Assembly (NCBI RefSeq): GCF_021379005.1
Contig: NZ_CP075171.1
Location: 1,488,001 to 1,552,000 of the forward strand
Direction of reading: 5' to 3'
From: Leptodesmis sichuanensis A121
GTDB taxonomy: Bacteria; Cyanobacteriota; Cyanobacteriia; Leptolyngbyales; Leptolyngbyaceae
DNA: 64,000 bases
Made by a program: the position numbers and the translations under genes. The notes under the pieces are model-generated. The model made no database searches. It worked only from the letters and a program-made list of their open reading frames with translations, and was not told the DNA's origin. Below, in pieces: positions 26,613-35,900 of the stretch (position 1 is its first letter; the number at the start of each line of letters is the position of its first letter).

Positions 26613-27464
26613 ATGTTCTCCACCTCCTTAGCCCCTATCCGCCTGATCCTCGTCGAACCTGCTGGCCCCCTCAATATTGGGTCTGTGGCACGGGTAATGA
26701 AGAATATGGGGTTGAGCAATCTGGTGTTGGTCAATCCTCACTGTGACCACCTGGGGGCAGAAGCGCGGCAGATGGCGGTTCATGCTGGGGATGTCCTGGA
26801 AGCCGCACGGGTGGTCGCCACCTTACCAGAAGCCTTACAGGGATGCCGCAAAGCGATCGCCACAACAGGTCGTCCCCGCACCTTAGCCGATCGCCTGGAA
26901 ACGCCCCGCACTGCCTTACCCTGGCTCCTGGAAGATTACGTAGAGCCAGATAGCGCTGCTCTGATCTTTGGCCCGGAAGACCGGGGGCTGAATAACCAGG
27001 AACTGAACCAGGCCCATCGCTTTGTTTACATCCCCGCTAACCCTGTCTATCCGTCTCTTAATTTGGCCCAGGCGGTAGGGATTTGTTGTTATGAGCTTTA
27101 TCAGGCCGGGGGGGATGGGGGATGGGGGATCGGGGATCAAAAATTGGGAGTTGGGGGAGATAGGGACGCTGGGGGAGTTGAAAATCAACTCTCTTCTCCC
27201 CCTCCCTCATCTTCCCCTACTCCTCCACCCCTCCACCCCTCCATGCCCCCCGCCCCCCTCGATCAAGTGGAAGGCTTCTACCAACAGCTCGAATCGCTGC
27301 TATTGGAAATTGGTTACTTATATCCCCATACCGCGAATAGCCGGATGCAGAAATTTCGGCGGTTGTTTAACCGGGCCATGCCAGGGGAGGAGGAAATTGC
27401 CTTATTGCGAGGGGTGTTAAGTCAGGTATCCTGGGCGGTGAACCGGGGACGATCGCGCCCATAA
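26613..27464 (+). CDS. trmJ: SPOUT RNA 2'-O-methyltransferase, TrmJ-like
   Basis: SAM-dependent trefoil-knot methyltransferase. Motifs: VEPAGPLNIGSVARVMKNMG near the N-terminus, IFGPEDRGL and YPSLNLAQAVGI in the knot, as in TrmJ/TrmH enzymes acting on tRNA position 32. Start chosen at MFSTSLAPIRLILVEP (26613). Odd: after the knot, about 45 residues (GGDGGWGIGDQKL...TPPPLHPSMPP) are encoded by STRR-like tracts, then the helical C-terminal domain (VEGFYQQLESLLLEIGYL) resumes in frame. The target nucleotide is inferred. Confidence 0.85.
   Translation: MFSTSLAPIRLILVEPAGPLNIGSVARVMKNMGLSNLVLVNPHCDHLGAEARQMAVHAGDVLEAARVVATLPEALQGCRKAIATTGRPRTLADRLETPRTALPWLLEDYVEPDSAALIFGPEDRGLNNQELNQAHRFVYIPANPVYPSLNLAQAVGICCYELYQAGGDGGWGIGDQKLGVGGDRDAGGVENQLSSPPPSSSPTPPPLHPSMPPAPLDQVEGFYQQLESLLLEIGYLYPHTANSRMQKFRRLFNRAMPGEEEIALLRGVLSQVSWAVNRGRSRP
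27103..27245. repeat. In-frame STRR tract inside trmJ
   Basis: GGGGGATG/GGGGATC units on the left and CCCCTCC/CACCCCT units on the right, the classic G-rich and C-rich STRR types, inserted between two conserved domains without breaking the frame. Confidence 0.85.
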
Positions 27465-27573
27465 AACTACTTTATCCAGGAGTACTTTTGCTAAAGTTTT
27501 AAGAATTCCAACGGTTTTTTAACCAACATCGAGATTAACGGTTGAATAGTTGTGCCTTTGTAGAATTCTGTAG

Positions 27574-27646
27574 TAAACCCAGTCCAGCTAGAGAACCGTC
27601 ATTTTCCGATCAGAGGAACTCCGGTTCTGGGCTTGGGCAAGGTTTA
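27574..27646 (+). repeat. 73-nt repeat, copy A
   Basis: Matches copy B (43414-43486) with 9 mismatches and no gaps. Contains AGTCCAGCTAGAGAAC, TTTTCCGATCAGAG and CTCCGGTTCTG. AGAACCG (27592-27598) can pair with CGGTTCT (27622-27628). Lies 77 nt before the beta-lactamase-like start codon; possibly a duplicated promoter/leader element or a remnant. Confidence 0.75.
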
Positions 27647-27723
27647 GGTCTGAGAAGATCCCATTCCTGGACAGATGGGGATGATTTTGGTAACGTTTGC
27701 TTTGAATTTTTGATGGAGTGGGT

Positions 27724-29739
27724 ATGGCAGAGTCAGAAGGGTCGTCCCGGAAACAGCAGCAGGGTGGGTTTGGCTTGTTTAAGCCGTCCAAATCTTCCCG
27801 GCGATCGCGCAGACGATCTGGTTCCAACATTACGTCCCTCTCTTCAAATCCCCAACCTGCTCAATCCTCTCCCTACCCTTCCCGCATCCCGAATTTGCCC
27901 ACTATTCGAGGGGATGGCTCTGCAACTGTCTTGCCGGAGAAGCCCTTAAACACCCGAAAAAAACGCTCCGGTTCACTTGCCTGGTTATTTGGTGGTCGCT
28001 CCGATCGTAGAAGCAGACGTACCCAATCCAAATTAAGCAATTCTGCTCAAGTAGAGCCGTTCCAATCCCCGCTATCCAGCGATCGGGGGGCTGGCAGCCG
28101 CGATCGGTCTACCCCTGCTAGGAGCCGGATGAACCGTACCAGTTCCCCAACATTGCCAGATGTGACCGCTCTAACTGCTTCTCAACGGCGAGACAGAGCA
28201 ACTGAATCTCGATTAAGCCGAGATATGAGACGAGCAAACGGCAACAGGTTACCCCCTCCAGCGTCTCATGGCAATGGGGCGAGAACAACCAGCCAGAGAG
28301 CACCTGCGTTACCCGGTTCGTCTGATCAAGAAAGCCCCAGCAGGACTCTGGTTCCCTTTCCTGCTCCAGCATCTCGGTCTGAATTAATGGCCCGTAGAGG
28401 TCGGCGACGATCGCCCAGAACCCAGTTGCAGGTAGCAGACACAACCCTGATGCCACAATCGACTGCCTTGCAGCAAACCACGATGTTGCAGGGTCAAGAT
28501 ACTATTGGCAATGGTCAAGCTACCGGACGCAGCAGACGAACAGATAAGGATGTTTTGCTGCAACCCCGATCGCGCAGCATGGCGATCGCCTTATATGTAG
28601 CCCGGATGTTGATTTTGAGTATTGGGGTAGGGGTGTTGGCAGGCACCGTACTTTCCGCCTGGAATCCGGGAAGTACTCTGTTTCTGGCTGATGCCTCCCG
28701 GCAAGTTGTCAAACCAGCAGAGTCGCCTCCTGCTGCAGCTCCAGCGGCTCACCCAACAAACGCCCTGGTGGAACTAACAACAGAAATTACTCCCCTGAAA
28801 ACCAAATTGCAGACCCTGATTCAGCAATCCCCTGGATTTGCACCGGGTTTGTTTCTGATTGATCTGGATAACTATAGCTATCTGGACATCACTGGCTCTG
28901 TTGCCTTTCCTGCAGCCAGCATGATTAAAGTCCCCATCCTGATCGCCTTTTTCCAGGATGTGGATGCAGGAAAAATCCGGCTGGATGAAAAGCTGACCAT
29001 GCGGAAGGACATGGTTGCCCAGGGTTCTGGGGAGATGCAGTATCTGCAACCGGGTGCTCAATTTACTGCTCTGGAAACAGCCACTCAAATGATCATTGTG
29101 AGTGACAACACGGCCACCAATATGTTGATTGCTAGATTGGGCGGCATTGCAGCCCTGAATGAGCGATTCAAATCCTGGGGGCTAACCACTACGACCTTAA
29201 AGAATGTACTGCCTGACCTGCAGGGCACAAATGTCGCCAGCCCCAGGGAGTTAGCCAGCTTGATGGTACGGGTGAGTCAGGGCGAACTGGTATCGATGCG
29301 ATCGCGCGATCGGATGTTGAGCATCATGCAGCGCACCGTCAATAACAGTCAGCTACCCCAGGGACTGGGAGAAGGTGCCACGATCGCGCACAAAACGGGG
29401 GATATTGGCACCTTAATTGGTGATGTGGGTCTGGTGGATATGCCCAATGGCAAGCGTTATGCCGCCGCCGTAATGGTGAAGCGGCCATTTAACGACGATC
29501 GGGCCTATGAGTTAGTGCAAAAAATGTCGGGTGTCATTTATCAACATCTGAATGGCACAGCCAAGGGGGCTGCTGTAATCCCGGCCCCAAGCTTCTCTCC
29601 TTCCCCCACTCCCTCAGCGTCTCCCAATGAAGAAGCAGAGCAGGGGGTGGAAACCGATGCGCACCACGTTCCAGACAGTGAGTTGCCTCCAGACTATACC
29701 CCGGCGGTAGCGGATCCGGCCCAGACTGCCCAGCAGTAA
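27724..29739 (+). CDS. Membrane-anchored class A beta-lactamase-fold serine hydrolase with disordered basic N-terminus
   Basis: 671 residues from the ATG at 27724 (GGAG 7 nt upstream). Residues 1-280 are low complexity, rich in Arg, Ser and Pro (SSRRSRRRSGS etc.). A single membrane helix follows (MAIALYVARMLILSIGVGVLAGTVL, about 286-310), then a periplasmic beta-lactamase2-type domain with SMIK (SxxK), SDNTATN (SDN) and HKTGD (KTG). The class A Glu166 ExxLN motif is not evident (LPDLQGTN), so a peptidoglycan or esterase-type activity is as likely as beta-lactam hydrolysis. Ends in a Pro/Ser/acidic tail. Confidence 0.85.
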   Translation: MAESEGSSRKQQQGGFGLFKPSKSSRRSRRRSGSNITSLSSNPQPAQSSPYPSRIPNLPTIRGDGSATVLPEKPLNTRKKRSGSLAWLFGGRSDRRSRRTQSKLSNSAQVEPFQSPLSSDRGAGSRDRSTPARSRMNRTSSPTLPDVTALTASQRRDRATESRLSRDMRRANGNRLPPPASHGNGARTTSQRAPALPGSSDQESPSRTLVPFPAPASRSELMARRGRRRSPRTQLQVADTTLMPQSTALQQTTMLQGQDTIGNGQATGRSRRTDKDVLLQPRSRSMAIALYVARMLILSIGVGVLAGTVLSAWNPGSTLFLADASRQVVKPAESPPAAAPAAHPTNALVELTTEITPLKTKLQTLIQQSPGFAPGLFLIDLDNYSYLDITGSVAFPAASMIKVPILIAFFQDVDAGKIRLDEKLTMRKDMVAQGSGEMQYLQPGAQFTALETATQMIIVSDNTATNMLIARLGGIAALNERFKSWGLTTTTLKNVLPDLQGTNVASPRELASLMVRVSQGELVSMRSRDRMLSIMQRTVNNSQLPQGLGEGATIAHKTGDIGTLIGDVGLVDMPNGKRYAAAVMVKRPFNDDRAYELVQKMSGVIYQHLNGTAKGAAVIPAPSFSPSPTPSASPNEEAEQGVETDAHHVPDSELPPDYTPAVADPAQTAQQ

Positions 29740-29751
29740 GAGGGATTTCCC

Positions 29752-30831
29752 ATGGATGTCGATCGCCAGATGATGCAACGGTGTCTGGAACTGGCCCGGC
29801 AGGGTTTGGGAAAAACTGCTCCTAATCCGCTGGTTGGTTCAGTTGTTGTGCGGGATGGGGAAATCGTCGGGGAAGGCTTTCATCCCAAAGCGGGGGAACC
29901 CCATGCCGAAGTGTTTGCCTTACGACAGGCGGGCGATCGTGCCCAGGGAGCCACCCTTTACGTCAACCTGGAACCCTGCAACCATTACGGACGTACCCCT
30001 CCCTGCTCTGAGGCCATCATTGCTGCCGGAGTTCAGCGCGTTGTGGTGGGTATGATCGATCCGAATCCCCAGGTGGCCGGAACCGGAATTGCTCGCCTCC
30101 GAGAAGCAGGCATTGAGGTGACGGTGGGTGTGGAAGCCGCCGCCTGTCAGGAACTCAATGAAGCCTTTGTGCATCGCATTCTGTATCGGCGGCCTTTTGG
30201 CATTCTCAAATATGCCATGACCCTGGATGGCAAAATTGCTGCCGTTACCCGTCACAGTGCCTGGGTCACCAGTGAGCCTGCCCGTACCGAAGTTCACAAA
30301 CTGCGGGCCGCCTGCGATGCCATTATTGTCGGAGGTAATACATTGCGCCAGGACGATCCCTTACTGACCAGTCGCCAACCCAATCGAACTCCCCTGCGGG
30401 TGATCATGAGCCGATCGCTCGATCTCCCGCAGCAGGCTAATGTCTGGAATACAGTGGTGGCTTCCACGCTGGTCTTCACTCGACCTGGTGTGCGACCTGA
30501 ATTTCAGCAGCAACTTCGCCAGCAAGGGGTAGAAGTGGTGGAACGGGAACCCCTCACGCCTGCAACGGTGATGGCGAATCTGTACGATCGCGGCTTTCTC
30601 ACGGTGCTCTGGGAATGTGGGGGAACACTGGCAGCCAGAGCGATCGCTGATGGTGCCGTGCAAAAAGTTCTCGCTTTCATTGCCCCCAAAATCATCGGCG
30701 GCAGTACGGCTCCCTCTCCTGTCGGCGATTTGGGACTGCAGAAAATGACTGATGCTTTGCCTCTGGAGCGAGTCACCTGGCGTTCCGTTGGCCCAGATTT
30801 ATTAGTAGAAGGCTATCTGAAAACTCAGTAA
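29752..30831 (+). CDS. ribD: Riboflavin biosynthesis deaminase/reductase RibD
   Basis: 359-residue bifunctional enzyme: N-terminal deaminase (HAEVFAL, EPCNHYGRTPPC zinc site) and C-terminal reductase (FGILKYAMTLDGKIA, GGNTLRQDDPLLTSR, ECGGTLA). Converts the GTP-derived pyrimidine to the ribitylamino-uracil phosphate in riboflavin synthesis. Starts 12 nt after the preceding gene, so probably cotranscribed with the beta-lactamase-fold gene. Confidence 0.96.
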   Translation: MDVDRQMMQRCLELARQGLGKTAPNPLVGSVVVRDGEIVGEGFHPKAGEPHAEVFALRQAGDRAQGATLYVNLEPCNHYGRTPPCSEAIIAAGVQRVVVGMIDPNPQVAGTGIARLREAGIEVTVGVEAAACQELNEAFVHRILYRRPFGILKYAMTLDGKIAAVTRHSAWVTSEPARTEVHKLRAACDAIIVGGNTLRQDDPLLTSRQPNRTPLRVIMSRSLDLPQQANVWNTVVASTLVFTRPGVRPEFQQQLRQQGVEVVEREPLTPATVMANLYDRGFLTVLWECGGTLAARAIADGAVQKVLAFIAPKIIGGSTAPSPVGDLGLQKMTDALPLERVTWRSVGPDLLVEGYLKTQ

Positions 30832-30896
30832 TCGTAATTTGGGTACTCATAGTTAGCTCTATAAGCTACTTACGTTGACTTGGCTTTTTTCTTATC

Positions 30897-32585
30897 TCAT
30901 GGCTTACTGATGGCTTCAAACGGTTCGGTGCCCAGCGGACTGGGAACCCAGCCGGAGATGGTTTTGCGTTGCGCCAGCAATGGTTCGGAGTGGACGATCG
31001 GCAGGCGCAGCACTTCATCATGCAGAATCTGATCGACTTGAGCGTAAACTTTGGCGCGTCCGGCCTGGTCTGGAATCGCCCGTCCCTGATTCAGCAACTG
31101 AAACACCTGATCATTTTTCCAGTTGCCAATGTCGTCAGTGGAATTGGGGCCGAAGTGGGGATACAGGAAACTGTCTGGATCGCCAAAATCAGCCGTCCAG
31201 CCCAGCATGAAGGCTTGATATCCGGGGGCTTTGCGACGATCGGCCAGGTAAGCCGCCCAATCCTGAGTTTTTAAGTTTACCCGGATGCCGATCGCGCTCA
31301 GGTCAGCCGCAAAGGCTTCGGCGATCGCTTTGGGAGTGGGAAAGTAAGGCCGGGAGACGGGCATATACCAGAGTTCCAGGTCAAAGCCATTGGGATAGCC
31401 CGCTTCAGTCAGTAATTGTTTGGCTTTTTGTGGATCAAAAGGATAGGCGGTTAAGTTGGGAGCATTGGCCCAGGAGAGAGCATCCGGGAGAAAATGGGGA
31501 GTATGTTGTCCCAGATCGCCCCAGAAGGCTTTCACAATGGCGGGACGGTTAATGGCATAGGCGATCGCTTGCCGCACCCGGCGATCGGACAACGGCTTGT
31601 AAGCGGGATTGAGTGCCAGGTAGCCCACATTCATGGAAGGACGGGAAATAGCCGTCAGATTGGCATCCCCATCCACTTCTTTTTTCTGATCGGGAGCCAG
31701 ATCGACGGTGAAGTCTACCTGTCCGGCCCGTACCTGAGCCAGTCGTGCGGCTGGATCGGTAATGAATCGAATCACCAATTGATTGACTTTCGGCAAACCG
31801 GATTTCCAGTAAGTGGGATTTTTTTCCAGAATGACGCGATCGCCCGTGCGCCATTCCTTAAATACAAAGGCTCCCGTACCGACGGCCAGGGATCCGGGGG
31901 TGCCGTAACTGGCTCCCGCTTTCTGAATTGCGGCGGGGCTGGCGATGCCAAAGAAGCTACTGGCGATCGCCTGGGGAAACGCGGCAAAGGGTTGTTTTAA
32001 GACAAATTGAATCGTATAGGGATCAACCACCACCACATTCTGCAGCAGGGAATTGGGATCGCCCTTGAACCCGCCAAAGATTTGCGACCAGATTTCATAG
32101 ACCTTTCCGGCATTCCGGTAGCCGTGGGGATGGTTGGGATCCCACCAGCGTTCCACATTAAACTTCACCGCTTCGGCATTAAAGGGTGTACCATCCTGAA
32201 ATTTCACATCCTGCCGCAATTTGAACGTCCAGGTTTTCCCATCTGGCGAGGCTGACCATGCGGTTGCCAGAGATGGCTGCAGGTCAGTGCTTCCGGGTTT
32301 AAATTCCATCAATCGGTTGTAAATCTGCTGCTGCACGAAGATGGAATTGCCATCCGTGATATTTCCCGGTTCCAGATTTACAGGTTGTCCCCCGGATCCA
32401 AACACCAGTACTCCTGGAGGCGCGGCAGCCCCGGTAGGAGACGGAACTGAGGTCTGATTGCCAGTCGTGCAATTGGTCAGCCCGATCGCCAGTCCACTCA
32501 CCATCGCCAACAGCAGCAACCGCCACCACCGCCGCGATCGTCCCAGCCAGCCGTAACCCACTCCTACCGATCGAACTCCCATCAC
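30897..32585 (-). CDS. ABC transporter substrate-binding protein, family 5 (peptide/nickel type)
   Basis: 562 residues. Basic N-terminus plus hydrophobic segment WWRLLLLAMVSGLAIGLTNC suggests export with possible lipidation at the Cys (lipobox LTNC is non-canonical). SBP_bac_5 features: LEPGNITDGNSIFVQQQIYNRL, TWTFKLRQDVKFQDGTPFNAEAVKF, DRRVRQAIAYAINR, YPNGFDLELWYMP. Binds oligopeptides or a metal chelate for an ABC importer; no permease or ATPase gene is adjacent, usual for cyanobacteria. The start could be one codon downstream. Confidence 0.9.
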   Translation of the reverse strand: MMGVRSVGVGYGWLGRSRRWWRLLLLAMVSGLAIGLTNCTTGNQTSVPSPTGAAAPPGVLVFGSGGQPVNLEPGNITDGNSIFVQQQIYNRLMEFKPGSTDLQPSLATAWSASPDGKTWTFKLRQDVKFQDGTPFNAEAVKFNVERWWDPNHPHGYRNAGKVYEIWSQIFGGFKGDPNSLLQNVVVVDPYTIQFVLKQPFAAFPQAIASSFFGIASPAAIQKAGASYGTPGSLAVGTGAFVFKEWRTGDRVILEKNPTYWKSGLPKVNQLVIRFITDPAARLAQVRAGQVDFTVDLAPDQKKEVDGDANLTAISRPSMNVGYLALNPAYKPLSDRRVRQAIAYAINRPAIVKAFWGDLGQHTPHFLPDALSWANAPNLTAYPFDPQKAKQLLTEAGYPNGFDLELWYMPVSRPYFPTPKAIAEAFAADLSAIGIRVNLKTQDWAAYLADRRKAPGYQAFMLGWTADFGDPDSFLYPHFGPNSTDDIGNWKNDQVFQLLNQGRAIPDQAGRAKVYAQVDQILHDEVLRLPIVHSEPLLAQRKTISGWVPSPLGTEPFEAISKP

Positions 32586-32633
32586 TTCGCCCTGCCATGC
32601 CTCAACATCTACCGTCGTCCATTATCACCTATC

Positions 32634-32783
32634 CACCTGGGGCTACCGCGTACACACAAGTCATTCAGACGTGGCTGTCACCGAAATTCAACCGTGACAC
32701 CTAAACTCCTGACTTGGTTGGCAGCCCCCCGGATCTAGACTTGGGGTTGTACCAAGATGTGTGTACACAGTAGCCACCCAGGG
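32634..32783. repeat. Possible MITE-like element with about 25-bp imperfect inverted ends
   Basis: CCTGGGGCTACCGCGTACAC plus ACA at the left (32637-32659) is mirrored by TGTGTGTACACAGTAGCCAC plus CCAGG at the right (32758-32782) with a few mismatches and a small gap. The 150-nt span has no ORF. It lies in the gap between the divergent SBP and histidine kinase genes. Confidence 0.5.
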
Positions 32784-32912
32784 AGAGTTTCCACTGAAAC
32801 GTCTTTACCTCCCACCCTCCATCACCTTGCCAATCTGATTGATACCATAGCGAATGTACTCCTTTTGTCTGACTTTCTCGCATGAGTAGGTTGCCAATAT
32901 AGCGAATCTGGT

Positions 32913-35900
32913 ATGTCTCCTTCCCCTCAGCCACCGATCTTCCCGAAAGCAAGGCTACCGCTGCAAACCGTCTTGTGTGTGTTCCTTGTTGTACCGTTAG
33001 TTGGGGCTGTAGCAACCGTCTTGTGTGTGTCCTTCAAAAATGGCCAAAAGACCGTTGAAACGTTTACCCATGAGTTGATGGCTGGCAAGAGCGATCGTCT
33101 GCAACAGCAACTGCAGCAATATTTGGATGGCCCACGGGTCATTAACCAGAACATTGCAGATGCAATTCAGCCAGAACAACTGGATGAGTTAAATGCTGCC
33201 AAGCTGGTCCGCCAATTTTGGAAGCAGCGATATTTATTTGACTCTAAGAAATTTTGTGGCTCGGCCATTTATTTGGGTACTCAGCAGGGGGAATTCGTCA
33301 GCCTGGAACAGCAGGGAAACCAATGGCTCGCGAATCAGGCAGGACGGGCTACAGGTGGCCGTTATGACAGCTACATTGTGAAGCAGGGAGAAGTGAGCCA
33401 ACTCCTACGTCGCACTCAAAAATTATTTGATCCCAGACAACGCCCCTGGTATGAAACTGCAAGGCAATCCAGGCGACCAGTATGGAGCAATATCTATCCA
33501 GACTTTAACCAGCGTTCTGCAGAAATTACCCTTGCCCAACGAGTTGACAATGCCTCTGGTCAAATGCAAGGGGTGTTAGGCGTAGACTGTCCCCTGTCTT
33601 CAATCAGTACGTTCCTGAGACAGGCTGAAGTCGGTCGATCGGGTGAAATTTTTATCATTGAGCGATCGGGCACCTTAGTAGCCAGTTCAGCCGATGACTT
33701 CCCTTTCAATTCTCGATCGGGCAGGCTGGCGGCTCCCCAAAGTCAGGACAGCTTAATCAAAGCGGCTGCCGTACAACTCAATCAACGGTTTCGTCAGCTC
33801 AATCAAATTAAAGGCAGGCAGAATTTTGACTTCGTTCAAAATGGCCAACGGTATTTCGTCCAGGTTACGCCCTTTTCAGACCCATTTGGGTTGAACTGGT
33901 TGATTGTCGTGGTGGCTCCCCAAGCGGACTTTATGGGGCCAGTGCATGATAACATCCGCACAAATGTACTGTTGAGCGCGGCTGTCCTGGCTGGGACGAT
34001 CGCCTGTGGTATTTACCTTGCCCGCCGGATTGCCTCTCCCATTCTGGCTTTAAGCAAGGCCAGCACCGAGATCGCTGGGGGCAATCTCAATCAGCAGGTG
34101 CCCCACTCCCGCATTTGGGAATTGGGAGCGCTCTCTGCGGCCTTTAATCAAATGGTGGCTCAGGTACGAGCCTCCTTTACCAGCCTGGAGCAAATTAAGG
34201 AACGGTTGGAACAGCGAGTTGCTGAACGTACCGCTGCTCTACGGCAATCGGAAGAACGGTTCTCGAAAGCGTTTCAGTCTTCGCCTTCGCCGCTGGTAAT
34301 TCTCAATTTGCAAGACTGGCGAATTCTAGCTGCCAATGATAGTTTCTTACAACTGAGTGGTTATGCGGCTGCGGAAGTGATGGGTCAAAGTGCGGTAGGT
34401 CTGAATCTCTGGGTCAATCGGGCGGATGCCAGACGAGTGGTCAGGTTGCTGCGAACCCAGGGGCACATCCGCAACCTGGAGTTGAAATACCGCAAGAAAT
34501 CAGGGGAATTCGGAACGGTATTGCTGTCGGCGGAACCCATTCAGTTAGATGGACAGCCCTGTGCCATTTTTGTGAATACCGACATCAGCGATCGCAAACA
34601 GGTTGAACAGGCACTGCAACATAGCAAACAGCAACTCAATCGACAAAATACGGCTCTGATTGAATTAACCCGCCATCAAGCGCTGAGCCAGGGAGATTGG
34701 CAGGCGGCTGTGCGGGAAATTACCCAGACGGCTGCCCGGACTTTAGAGGTGGAGCGGGCCAGTGTCTGGTTGTATGACGGCGATCGCCAGCGGATTGACT
34801 GTGTAGATCTATTTGAACGCATGGCTGATCGTCACCAATCTGGAGCTTCCTTGAGTGCGGTGGACTATCCAGCCTACTTTCGCGCCCTGGATCTGGAGCG
34901 ACTGATTACCACTGACGATGCGTTGACAGATCCCAGAACTGCAGAGTTTAGCTCCTCCTATTTACAGCCCAACCAGATTACCGCCCTGCTGGATGCGCCC
35001 ATTCGGTTGGGGGGTGAAACGATCGGGGTGCTGTGCTTGGAACAGGTTGGGAGTCACCGTTCCTGGACATTGGAAGAAGCGGGATTTGCGCGATCGCTGG
35101 CAGATTTAGTCTCTCTGGCGAATGAAGCCAGTCAACGTAAGCAAGCAGAAGCCGAACTGCGGGCCAGCGAAGCTAAATATCGGGATCTGGTACAAACCGC
35201 TAACAGCGTGATTCTGCGCTGGGATGCCACGGGCCATATCCGGTTTATGAACGATTATGGGCAGCAATTTTTTGGATTCAGTGAACAAGAAATTGTGGGC
35301 CGCCATGTCGTCGGGACGATCGTCCCCACAACCGAAAGTCTGGGGGGACGGAACCTCGATCAATTGATGCAGGAAATCTGCCGTCATCCTGACAGCTATT
35401 CCACCAATGTCAACGAAAATATGCGTCGGAATGGCGAACGAGTCTGGCTAAGCTGGGCCAATAAACCAATCTTCGATGAAGACGGGCAATTGATTGAGAT
35501 TCTGTCGGTAGGCACCAACATCACAGCCCTGAAACAAGCGGAAGCCGCCCTGCGCGAAAGTGAGTTGAAGTTTCGCCGGATTGTGGAGAATGCCAACGAC
35601 ATCATTTATATGCTGACTCCAGCAGGAACTTTCTCCTACGTCTCTCCCAACTGGACAGAAATGCTGGGACACGATCCGGCTGATGTGATTGGCAGTCATT
35701 TTGTACCGGGAATTCATCCCGACGATCGCCAGAAATGTCTGGAACAGTTTCAGCAACTGGTCGAACACAACCGTCCCATCACCGGCTTAGAGTACCGGGT
35801 TCACCACCAGGATGGCAGTTGGCGCTGGCATATTTCCAATGCTTCCACCGTGCGAGATACCGATGGTCGGATGCTGTACTGTGTGGGCATTACTCGCGAC

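Noticed and set aside
30897-32585. Substrate-binding protein considered as part of a siderophore or nickel import cluster
   Set aside because: No permease, ATPase or receptor gene is adjacent, so ligand cannot be inferred.
32701-33015. 104-codon minus-strand ORF before the histidine kinase
   Set aside because: Overlaps the kinase N-terminus antisense and part of the inverted-repeat element; no protein-like pattern.
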